A DNA stretch of 6,059 nucleotides, taken from assembly GCF_042652925.1 (NCBI RefSeq), contig NZ_JBHSHC010000015.1:1-6059 (forward strand), read 5' to 3'. A program made the position numbers and the translations under genes. The notes beneath the pieces were generated by a model, which did no database searches, was not told the origin of the DNA, and worked only from the letters and a program-made list of their open reading frames with translations. The first letter of the stretch is position 1, and every line of letters starts with the position of its first letter. This document shows positions 1 through 6,054 of the stretch, piece after piece. This stretch comes from Effusibacillus consociatus (lineage in GTDB: Bacteria > Bacillota > Bacilli > Tumebacillales > Effusibacillaceae).

Positions 1-37
1 TGAAACAATAAATGGCCCTAGTCAAGAGACTAGAGCC
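1..37 (-). terminator. Rho-independent terminator of the ABC exporter / signal peptidase operon
   Basis: On the minus strand, GGCTCTAGTC (37-28) pairs with GACTAGGGCC (23-14) around a 4-nt TCTT loop, giving a 10-bp stem. It is followed by the T-rich stretch ATTTATTGTTT. The eighth pair from the loop is a U-G wobble in minus-strand RNA but would be a C-A mismatch in plus-strand RNA. Stem and tail therefore both point to use in the minus direction. It lies about 120 nt after the signal peptidase stop and is the natural end of the minus-strand operon. The U tract is interrupted, so efficiency may be moderate. Confidence 0.8.
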
Positions 38-156
38 TGTAAGGAAATTTTAATTCCGAGAGTCTTATTTGTAATAATCGGGGTGGAATTAATCTATCGA
101 GATCTTCATGTTCCTTTTTCATTCTGATCACTCTTTTCGGATTCTCTTCATTCTTC

Positions 157-675
157 TTATATTCGATTGATATTTGTAAAAGGATACAGCCTAAATACTG
201 CTTTTCCGACAATCATGTTCTGATCTACAAATGGATTAGTCCATACGTGGGAGTCAATGCTATAATTCCGATTGTCCCCGAGTACAAAAAACTTACCTGG
301 CGGAACCTTAATCGGTCCAAAATCATATGTCATGGGTTCCTTAATGTAAGGTTCATTCATTTTTACACCATTTCGAAACAAGGAACCTTCACGTATCTCA
401 ATTACGTCTCCGCTCGTGCCAATGATACGCTTTATCAATTTTTTGTTTCTTTCAGACTCAATCGGGGAATAAAATGTAACAACGTCTCCAAATTGGAGAT
501 TTTGAGGATTAACCATTTTATTGATTTGTATAACGTCATGTACCTGAAGCGTTGGTTCCATCGACGTAGAGGGAATGAACGAAGCTTCAGTAACATATGT
601 TCGTATTAAAAGGAAAAAGAGTATTAAGACAAACAAAGGAGACCAGGATTTAAAAATCTGGATGATTTTCTTCAT
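157..675 (-). CDS. lepB: Type I signal peptidase (SipS/LepB-like)
   Basis: Membrane-anchored serine protease that cleaves signal peptides from Sec- and Tat-exported preproteins on the outer face of the membrane. The 172 residues match the short Gram-positive SipS type. One N-terminal transmembrane anchor spans about residues 12-30. Box B is PSTSMEPTL with the nucleophile Ser38. The general-base Lys82 lies in LIKRIIG. The C-terminal box is GDNRNYSIDSH (133-143), where the usual DSR reads DSH, so the conserved Arg is His143. Both catalytic residues are present and the protein should be active. The ATG at 675 is supported by AGAGG (687-683) seven nt upstream. The gene follows the ABC permease by 81 nt on the same strand and precedes the terminator at 37-1, so it is probably read with the ABC genes, perhaps also from its own weak promoter. 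The family assignment is very secure; which Sip paralogue it is cannot be told. Confidence 0.95.
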   Translation of the reverse strand: MKKIIQIFKSWSPLFVLILFFLLIRTYVTEASFIPSTSMEPTLQVHDVIQINKMVNPQNLQFGDVVTFYSPIESERNKKLIKRIIGTSGDVIEIREGSLFRNGVKMNEPYIKEPMTYDFGPIKVPPGKFFVLGDNRNYSIDSHVWTNPFVDQNMIVGKAVFRLYPFTNINRI

Positions 676-756
676 AGGTTCGCCTCTAAAATTACTCTGA
701 TATGTTTATAACTTCATCTATAACTCTTGTATTGTTGACTATATGAGTTTCGAGGA
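676..756 (-). promoter_or_regulatory. Intergenic leader of the signal peptidase gene
   Basis: This AT-rich 81-nt gap carries the Shine-Dalgarno AGAGG (687-683). On the minus strand it also has the direct repeat GTTATA GATGAA GTTATA (724-707), whose second copy runs into a TATAAA -10-like hexamer (710-705). No acceptable -35 box is found 16-18 nt further upstream, and no terminator hairpin separates the permease from this gene. Readthrough from the ABC operon is therefore the simplest model; a separate promoter is only possible. Confidence 0.3.
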
Positions 757-1425
757 TTACTTGACTAGATACTCTTTTTTATTGAATAGCCACTGCCCAA
801 GAGTTAAACAGAATACAATCGAAATTATTAGCGATACCACGATGTTCATGACAGCAACATGCGGTTTAGGTAAAGGCCATTCAAACGGATAGACCCAGCC
901 GGTGATTCCCCCGCGAGTCATGTATTCAGCCGATGACAGCACGCCAATAATGGCATAACTAATCAGTGAATTCTTCGTGGCCAGAATGACCACAAAAGAA
1001 AAAGACGCAAAAAACATAACTTGAAGCAGAGAAAATAAAAAGTCCTGATAACTGATTCGAAGGTTGGCCAAAATCAGTAAAATTCCTAGTAACCCCCAAA
1101 TCACAAACACATACAAAACGGCCATTCGAAGCAACCGGAGAAGCCCAAATTGAAATTGATTATAAGGAAGAGACAATAAAACTTCCCTTCCATCTGCCTC
1201 AACCAGATCTTGATATAAACCAATAACCCAAAACGCAACAAGTGGAATTGCCCCAATTCCAAGCGATAATTTTATATCCGTTAGAGAAAGATGAGATCCA
1301 CACGCGCCCAAAATAGTATAGGTGTAGATCGCTAAGATAATACTCGCAATGACAGGTAGCCAAAATTGCCACTCCATGGCTCGGATGTCCGTTATCAAAG
1401 ATGGGACTTTTATTCTTTTATCCAT
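757..1425 (-). CDS. ABC-2 type exporter, small permease subunit (222 aa)
   Basis: Integral membrane protein, probably the second transmembrane partner of the ATPase encoded just upstream. Hydrophobic segments lie at about residues 20-40, 54-71, 100-121, 128-148, 151-165 and 190-212, the roughly six-helix layout of ABC-2 permeases. Between helices 2 and 3 lies GREVLLSLPY (79-88). Such an acidic loop followed by LLxLP resembles the coupling-helix segment that contacts the nucleotide-binding domain, and a similar segment occurs in the large permease (FEEVMASLP). The start codon at 1425 lies inside the ATPase gene (16-nt overlap) and is preceded by GAGGGG (1439-1434) with 8-nt spacing, indicating translational coupling. 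No substrate can be named. Assignment as a permease rests on topology and gene context, not on a specific catalytic motif. Confidence 0.8.
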   Translation of the reverse strand: MDKRIKVPSLITDIRAMEWQFWLPVIASIILAIYTYTILGACGSHLSLTDIKLSLGIGAIPLVAFWVIGLYQDLVEADGREVLLSLPYNQFQFGLLRLLRMAVLYVFVIWGLLGILLILANLRISYQDFLFSLLQVMFFASFSFVVILATKNSLISYAIIGVLSSAEYMTRGGITGWVYPFEWPLPKPHVAVMNIVVSLIISIVFCLTLGQWLFNKKEYLVK

Positions 1426-2276
1426 TCTAAATACCCCTCTTCAATTGTGGGCGACACCGAAACGGCATCATCTGACGGGCGCACGTCTGACAAGATACGA
1501 ATTTCAGCACGATCCTCTCTTATCTTCGTTGAAATTACTTTGTGTTGATTCGAAACCTTCTCATATTGACTCATCGGAATATACCAATTCCATACTTTGT
1601 TGTCGGCTAAAGAGGCAAGGGCTTCCAAGTTCGCAAACTGTGTAGCCTTACCTCTCTTTATGACAGCTACCTTATCACACGTCGCTTCAATATCCTCTAC
1701 GATATGTGTGGAGAGTATTACTGTACGATCCTGGGCTAAACGTCGAAGTAATCCTCGGAAACGAATACGTTCATCCGGATCGAGTCCTGCTGTGGGTTCG
1801 TCCACAATTACTAATCGAGGGTTTCCAAGAATTGCTTGCGCAATTCCTAATCGTCTTTTCATACCACCTGAAAACCCACGAATTTTCCGATCGGCATGCT
1901 CCGTTAAATTCACTTCTTCCAAAACACATTGAATCTGGTCCCGTCGTTGTTTCTTGTCACTCAATCCTTTAAGAACACCTATATAGTCGAGACATTCTAC
2001 AGGGGTGATATTTCGAAACGCACCAAATTCTTGCGGAAGATACCCAAGCATCAGTCGAGCTTGATCAGCATTTTTACTCCAATTAACACCTTGAAATTGG
2101 ATGTCTCCTTCATCTTGAATCATCACCGTTGCTAAGATCCGCATCAGTGTAGTTTTACCAGCACCATTAGGACCTAAGAGGCCAAATAGCCCCGAAGGGA
2201 TCTCCAAACTAACTGAAGTAAGTGCTTGGTGTTTTTTAAAGGCTTTACTAATGTTATCTATTGTAAGGGACTCCAT
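1410..2276 (-). CDS. ABC transporter ATP-binding protein
   Basis: Cytoplasmic ATPase that drives the exporter formed with the two neighbouring permeases. All nucleotide-binding motifs are intact: Walker A GPNGAGKT (35-42), Q-loop Gln82 in YLPQEFG, signature FSGGMKRRLG (135-144), Walker B LVIVDE (155-160) with catalytic Glu160, D-loop AGLD (163-166) and H-loop His191 in STHIVED. At 288 residues it has the usual domain plus a C-terminal extension of roughly 80 residues, as in CcmA/YxlF/YtrB-type exporters. The motifs belong to the COG1131 multidrug/antibiotic export branch rather than to importers. The ATG at 2276 is preceded by a perfect AGGAGG (2289-2284) seven nt away, which includes the stop codon of the upstream permease gene. 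The 3' end overlaps the next permease gene by 16 nt. The fold and role are certain; the substrate is unknown. Confidence 0.96.
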   Translation of the reverse strand: MESLTIDNISKAFKKHQALTSVSLEIPSGLFGLLGPNGAGKTTLMRILATVMIQDEGDIQFQGVNWSKNADQARLMLGYLPQEFGAFRNITPVECLDYIGVLKGLSDKKQRRDQIQCVLEEVNLTEHADRKIRGFSGGMKRRLGIAQAILGNPRLVIVDEPTAGLDPDERIRFRGLLRRLAQDRTVILSTHIVEDIEATCDKVAVIKRGKATQFANLEALASLADNKVWNWYIPMSQYEKVSNQHKVISTKIREDRAEIRILSDVRPSDDAVSVSPTIEEGYLEWIKE

Positions 2277-2290
2277 GTTGATTCCTCCTA
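2277..2290 (-). promoter_or_regulatory. Shine-Dalgarno of the ATPase gene fused to the upstream stop codon
   Basis: Reading the minus strand, TAGGAGG (2290-2284) contains both the TAG stop of the large permease and the AGGAGG ribosome-binding site of the ATPase. Seven nt (AATCAAC) then lead to the ATG. A ribosome finishing the permease sits on the initiation site of the next gene, the classical arrangement for translational coupling and matched subunit amounts. Confidence 0.85.
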
Positions 2291-4312
2291 ATTCGATCCA
2301 GTTATCTGATCGACCATTGTCTCGATTTTTGTAAGATCTACGTCTCCGTTACTGAGTTGTTTATAGAAATTGGAAAGGAACATTTTCAACTCATCTTTGT
2401 TCCCTTTTTCATAAAAAGCGAGCAATTTTTGAGCAATTGGTTGAAGTTCAGGGTAGTTTGGCTTCGGTCTTTTCGCATCGATATGGAGCGAATTATTCGG
2501 ATTTTTAGGGTCTCCTCCATATAATTGGTCATATAAGCTAAACATTATCGTAGGTCCAATCGGGGAGTTACCATCATGAGAACGGTTTTCCCAGAAGAAA
2601 CTGCGAAGTACAAGATTTGGATTTGCAAATAATCGGTGCTCCTCGAAACTAAATAACTGCACATTCGTTACGTCTAATTGGAGCTGATCCGAAAGAAGCG
2701 CCATTTTTCTGTCCGGCAATGGAACAACAAAAATATTTCGCGGAATAACCGGCGACTTGACTTTAAGTTGCTCACCAATTTTATCTGCAGTATTTTGGAT
2801 TTGTGGCAGTAATGAAGGAATCTGCTTGATTAGGTCGGGCGGAGCGATCACTTTGTTCCCGCCTATTTGTTCTTCCAGCAAATTTCCTTTTAACAACGTA
2901 ATTCCTCGAGCTCTACCGACAAAATGATTAAAGTCTGTTTGGTCTAAGTTGCTATAGAGCTTTTGATGTTGATTAACAACAGTAACATCAAAGTTTACGG
3001 GATAAGGAAATTCCACATTTTCGTACTGCAAATCGTACCCATAAGCCGGCAAAGAAGCTACCCTCCAACGTCCTGGAACCGGGTACCACGGAAACGATGA
3101 GGATAAGAAAAATGACTGAAACGTAACGGGGCTTCCGATTCCAGGTGAACCATTTACAGCAAGATGCAGTTTTCCGTCAACGACTGAATTTGGCCACTGA
3201 ATCCGTAATATATCTCCCTCTTGTTTAAAATCAACTTTACCATTTTCGACAGAAACTTCAGATACTCGCATCCTATGTGAAAGTGTAAATTCAATCGATG
3301 TATTCGTGTTTGGTTGAGGTACATTCACGCTCATATCGATTGAATATGAAATATTTTGATCCTGATGGTTAAGTACAACACGATAATCGCTCACGTTGAA
3401 AGTCGGAGGTACATTAAAAGGCTTTTTTAACGGAAGTTCGTTTTGAAGTTCTCGATAATAAAAGTAATCCTCCGAATACATGGCTCGCGGATCCGCATGC
3501 ATTATGGTGAATAAAGGAAATGAAATCGCCACTGCGGAAAAAACAGCAGTTATCGTTAGGAGGTTCCATTTCCCCTTTTTGGTATAATCACGAACACGTC
3601 GGACAAAGAATGAGAAACAGACTAGAGCAATAGATAAGGTAAGGAGAAAAAGGTGAATGTTGATAGTTTGTTGTGTCACTTCAAATCCGGTATAGGCATC
3701 GTAGATCGCACCCGGATCGGTTTGACCTTGGTTCAACCAGAAAGCTATTGGCTTGGGTAGATAAAACAGTCCATTATAAGGACTTGTCAGTAACCACAGT
3801 AAAAATATAAGAAGATATTTTAATTTTGATCGGATCATCCGTTCTATTGAAAACCCGATCAATCCAGCGGTTAAAAGGGTTAATGTCCAATAAACAACTA
3901 TGTATTTTACTGTCATCCCCCAAAAATAAATTAATTGACTACCAGAAATTACATAAATCATCAAGATCAGGGCGCTTGAGATGATAGTAAGCACAAGCAC
4001 AATGAAAGCCCATGCACTCATCTTTGCTAAAGAACGAGGAAAATCACCAGGAAGAGATGCCATAACCTCTTCAAACTTCACAGTTTGTTCCCGTCGAGCG
4101 GAGATAATACCCGCGACCATTCCGAGCAAGAAACCTGCCATAACAATGTAAGCCGAGGATTGAAGCAATTGCCCTGCTCCCATGTTTGATCGAACAAAAA
4201 CATAATAGCCTGAGGCAAGATATAGAGTTAGAAGAATCGTAACAACCCAAATCCATATTCCTCTCCGATAGAGTCTAAGCTCCATTTCCAAAGCCTTTAT
4301 AAAACTTTCCAC
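2288..4312 (-). CDS. Large ABC exporter permease with extracytoplasmic M1-like domain (674 aa)
   Basis: First intact gene of the operon. The N-terminal part is a membrane domain with hydrophobic segments at about 19-39, 53-71, 98-121, 134-155, 164-179, 216-236 and 249-271. An odd number of helices after a basic, cytoplasmic N-terminus puts residues 272-674 outside. The loop FEEVMASLPGD (80-90) resembles an ABC-2 coupling helix. The outer region has a beta-rich stretch (about 305-395, including VDFKQEGDILRIQWP) and a WYPVPG element (409-414). This recalls the N-terminal part of M1-aminopeptidase-like modules fused to some ABC permeases, but no HEXXH zinc motif is present anywhere, so peptidase activity is not expected. 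The start is GTG at 4312, chosen because GAGGG (4323-4319) lies six nt upstream; the internal ATG at residue 10 lacks such a site. Permease role is well supported by topology and context; the M1-like comparison is inference. Confidence 0.85.
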   Translation of the reverse strand: MESFIKALEMELRLYRRGIWIWVVTILLTLYLASGYYVFVRSNMGAGQLLQSSAYIVMAGFLLGMVAGIISARREQTVKFEEVMASLPGDFPRSLAKMSAWAFIVLVLTIISSALILMIYVISGSQLIYFWGMTVKYIVVYWTLTLLTAGLIGFSIERMIRSKLKYLLIFLLWLLTSPYNGLFYLPKPIAFWLNQGQTDPGAIYDAYTGFEVTQQTINIHLFLLTLSIALVCFSFFVRRVRDYTKKGKWNLLTITAVFSAVAISFPLFTIMHADPRAMYSEDYFYYRELQNELPLKKPFNVPPTFNVSDYRVVLNHQDQNISYSIDMSVNVPQPNTNTSIEFTLSHRMRVSEVSVENGKVDFKQEGDILRIQWPNSVVDGKLHLAVNGSPGIGSPVTFQSFFLSSSFPWYPVPGRWRVASLPAYGYDLQYENVEFPYPVNFDVTVVNQHQKLYSNLDQTDFNHFVGRARGITLLKGNLLEEQIGGNKVIAPPDLIKQIPSLLPQIQNTADKIGEQLKVKSPVIPRNIFVVPLPDRKMALLSDQLQLDVTNVQLFSFEEHRLFANPNLVLRSFFWENRSHDGNSPIGPTIMFSLYDQLYGGDPKNPNNSLHIDAKRPKPNYPELQPIAQKLLAFYEKGNKDELKMFLSNFYKQLSNGDVDLTKIETMVDQITGSN

Positions 4313-4360
4313 GGTACGCCCTCACTTTCTATAAAAATCAAGAGTAGTGAAACCAATCTT

Positions 4361-4381
4361 TATTTACCTTTGGGGTAAATA
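4361..4381. promoter_or_regulatory. Perfect inverted repeat, candidate operator of the ABC operon
   Basis: TATTTACC (4361-4368) and GGTAAATA (4374-4381) form perfect 8-bp arms around TTTGG. The site is centred about 59 nt upstream of the GTG of the large permease. On the minus strand a -10-like GATAAT (4389-4384) lies directly beside it, which would put the transcription start within the dyad. That geometry suits a dimeric repressor. The -35 region is poor, and no regulator gene is encoded in the window. RNA folding of the same dyad is an alternative, but no U tract follows it. Confidence 0.45.
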
Positions 4382-4395
4382 GCATTATCCAATAT

Positions 4396-4601
4396 TTATG
4401 ATTCTTCGGATTTTAAGCTATATCGATACAATAACCACCCAACGGCATTCAATAACGAAAAGGCAACAACCTAAAAGCGGTTGAGTCTCTTTTGGTGGTA
4501 AGCATTAATAATGGCCCAAATAACAAAAAGAATCCAATAGGCTAACAAGAAAGGTAGGACATATAAATAAGGACATATAAACCCAAATTTCGAAAGCCCA
4601 T
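4396..4601 (-). pseudogene. Broken gene for a small PLDc_N-like (YxlE-type) membrane protein
   Basis: The ATG at 4601 has a Shine-Dalgarno GAGG (4614-4611) nine nt upstream, but the frame ends after 19 codons at 4542. Dropping 14 nt of an imperfect tandem duplication (4556-4581) joins that start to a second frame. Apart from one TAG (4473-4471), this frame is open to TAA at 4398-4396. Reading TAG as TGG (Trp39) gives 63 residues: helix 1 at about 8-29 (LYVLPFLLAYWILFVIWAII), a basic loop (HQKRLNR), then WVVAFSLLNAVGWLLYRYS as helix 2. A Trp opening the second helix and a Gly-x-Leu-Tyr-like ending match the PLDc_N domain. B. subtilis YxlE, of similar size, belongs to that family and is encoded just before the ABC genes yxlF-yxlG in the sigY operon. 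The remnant was probably the first cistron before the large permease, 83 nt away. The sequence pattern is clear; the family call is by eye. Confidence 0.65.
4556..4581. repeat. Imperfect 14-nt tandem duplication (12-bp identical core)
   Basis: AGGACATATAAA occurs at 4556-4567 and again at 4570-4581, separated by TA, giving a period of 14 nt. Since 14 is not a multiple of three, it shifts the reading frame of the small membrane-protein gene in which it lies. Removing one copy with the two extra bases restores the frame. Confidence 0.8.
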
Positions 4602-4791
4602 TATAGAGAGCCTCGATTCGAATGGGAGTTTGTGGGTTGGTCTGGAAATTGGAAGCATTTTTACATGATATGGTAATTATTTCTCGTTTTTGGGCACACT
4701 TTCCCCCTCCCCACCGATACGGGCTCTCGTAGTTTCCATTAAGTTTTTTCCCAATTCACTCCAATTGGGCTACCCTTACCATCATCTGCTC
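4602..4791. other. Intergenic stretch holding the left end of the insertion sequence
   Basis: No gene is seen here. It must contain the junction between host DNA and the 3' end of the IS1380 element, but the right-hand terminal repeat lies beyond the window, so the left end cannot be fixed by matching. Two structures are visible. One is an inverted repeat CCCAATT/AATTGGG (4750-4756 and 4763-4769, 6-nt loop). The other is a strongly G-rich run on the minus strand (GGTGGGGAGGGGGAAA, 4715-4700). Neither is followed by a U tract in the minus direction, so no intrinsic terminator is called. Confidence 0.4.
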
Positions 4792-6026
4792 CTAGATCCA
4801 ACGATTGCTGAAAGAATCGGCGATTTTGAGGATCACGGTTCTGCTGTGACTCACCAATATCCCTGCAACTTGTAGAAAGTCCTGACGGAACCGTTGTATC
4901 GTAAACCCTTGTGGATGGGATCACAACAGTCTTTCTTGAAGCGTTGAAACAAGTTATAGGTGAAAAGCTTGATGAGCATGTCGACTTCATTGGCTTCAAA
5001 ATCGGAACTTCCAATAGCATGTATGGAGAACCCGTTCTTGGCTTCTTTGATCGAATTCTCTACACATGCCCGTTGGTTGTAGAACCGCCAGACATCAATC
5101 GGTGACCAATCCAGGTTGGTCACAATCGCTTCATATTCCCAAAGAAAATCGTACAGTTGCAATTGATCCAAATCATAGCGTTCGGCTTTCCGGATTATTA
5201 CGACACGCCGGGGTTTCTTCCATGTCGTAGCTTGGTAGATCAGTGTGATGCCTTCAATCACGATATCCTCGTCTACGTACCGCTTCCAATGGTTGCAAGA
5301 AGAAATCGCATCTTGAAGGCGTTTTGTCCATTTCAGTTTTCCTACATAGCCGATTCGTTTCTGTTCCCAAAACCGGTAAAACTCTTCTCCCCCAAACCCT
5401 TTGTCAAATCGAGCAAATTTGACATTGGAACCGGAAGGAAGCAACTCGAGTGTGGTTTTCGCAAACTCAATCGCATTGGTAGAGGAGTGCGTATTACCTG
5501 GACGAAGAACCCCATTTAAGCAAAAACGGGATTGCCCTTCAAACACGAGAAGGGGATGATAGCTCTTTCGGCCGGGTTTGTTTGGATTCACTCCTATTTC
5601 TGCTCCTTCCTGGTTTCCATAGACCGTCTCCACGGTTGAATCAAAATCCAGAATAAGAGATTCCGGTAAATGCGGGGCTATGACGTGGTGAGTAAGCTGC
5701 CGAAGTTGCCACTTCAAAGAAGGGCTCTTTGCAGCAAGTCGCCCCAGTTCCTTGTAAAGCAGGGAATGGTGAGGACACCGTCCACCTAAGAATCGCTTGA
5801 TGAGAGAGTCGTTCTGAAGGGTGCGAAAGTGGAACAATCGTTGACAACCGAGCAACCAGCCGACTACAAGATAGAGAAGAATCTTCCAGAAAGGAAAGAT
5901 GGAGTTACCACCTTTGGCACAGTCGAGTTGTCGAAACGCAGCTTCCAACTTTATTTTCTCAAGGAAATCCAAGACAACCTTGCCACCAGCTGTATTTGTC
6001 AACTGAAAATTCCGCCATTCGCTCAT
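4792..6026 (-). pseudogene. IS1380-family DDE transposase, frameshifted near the C-terminus
   Basis: Cut-and-paste transposase. The first frame gives 391 residues (6026-4851). It shows the IS1380 hallmark LDFDSTVETVYGNQEGAEIG with Asp129 and NPNKPGRKSYHPLL following, then FARFDKGFGG with Asp208, and YNQRACVENSIKEAKNGF with Glu323, so the DDE triad is complete. After IHKGL (375) the frame reads an unrelated 16-residue tail to TGA at 4853-4851. The -1 frame instead continues as TIQRFRQDFLQVAGILVSHS and on to TAG at 4794-4792, which resembles the normal C-terminus of this family and gives 411 residues. The shift point is G GGT TTA at 4908-4902. Loss of one base in a T run is the simplest cause; programmed -1 frameshifting is the alternative. 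The ATG at 6026 has a G-rich Shine-Dalgarno-like run (6039-6035) eight nt upstream. Family assignment is firm; activity is uncertain. Confidence 0.88.
4902..4908 (-). other. Slippery heptamer G GGT TTA at the transposase frame break
   Basis: In the transposase zero frame the codons are AAG GGT TTA CGA. The seven bases GGGTTTA fit X XXY YYZ in the correct phase for a tandem -1 slip, and the -1 frame from here is the one that carries the family-like C-terminus. Downstream RNA shows only a weak stem (ACG/CGT around GTTC), so a strong stimulatory structure is not evident. Confidence 0.5.
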
Positions 6027-6040
6027 TTAATTTTCCCCCA

Positions 6041-6054
6041 CCTGTGAAAACAGG
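6041..6054 (-). other. Hairpin in the transposase leader
   Basis: CCTGT and ACAGG form a perfect 5-bp stem with a 4-nt loop (TTTC in minus-strand RNA), ending two nt before the G-rich ribosome-binding run of the transposase. Several insertion sequences use leader hairpins to limit translation of read-through transcripts. Its closeness to the start fits such a role, but this is inference, and the stem could also be part of the element's end structure. Confidence 0.4.

Noticed and set aside
30..212. Open frame on the minus strand, 60 codons, overlapping the 3' end of the signal peptidase gene
   Set aside because: Its stop lies inside the terminator stem, it starts within the signal peptidase coding region, and its product has no recognisable domain or membrane pattern.
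247..609. Open frame on the plus strand opposite the signal peptidase
   Set aside because: It is fully antisense to a gene with intact catalytic motifs, so it is a shadow frame.
734..785. TTGACT hexamers on the plus strand as -35 boxes
   Set aside because: No matching -10 hexamers at 16-18 nt, and there is no plus-strand gene downstream.
1349..2135. Several plus-strand open frames opposite the ATPase and small permease
   Set aside because: They lie antisense to genes with complete motifs and have low-plausibility composition.
4600..4605. TATAAT on the minus strand as a perfect -10 box
   Set aside because: It overlaps the ATG of the small broken gene and has no -35-like hexamer 16-18 nt upstream; start-codon context explains it better.
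4478..4760. C-terminal fragment of a larger host membrane protein truncated by the IS
   Set aside because: The frame is open upstream of the duplication but has no start codon and reads into unlikely sequence; removing the 14-nt duplication gives a complete small gene with ATG and Shine-Dalgarno, a simpler explanation.
4750..4769. Inverted repeat CCCAATT/AATTGGG as the transposase terminator
   Set aside because: In minus-strand RNA it is followed by an A run, not a U run, and the stem is AT-rich with a 6-nt loop.
4696..4770. Possible group II intron remnant, from GGAAACTACGAGAGCCCGTA followed by G-runs on the minus strand
   Set aside because: The resemblance to the tail region of some intron reverse transcriptase genes is vague; no domain V hairpin or reverse transcriptase frame is present.
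4690..5519. Plus-strand open frames opposite the transposase
   Set aside because: The minus strand here carries a complete DDE triad; the plus-strand frames overlap each other and show no family features.
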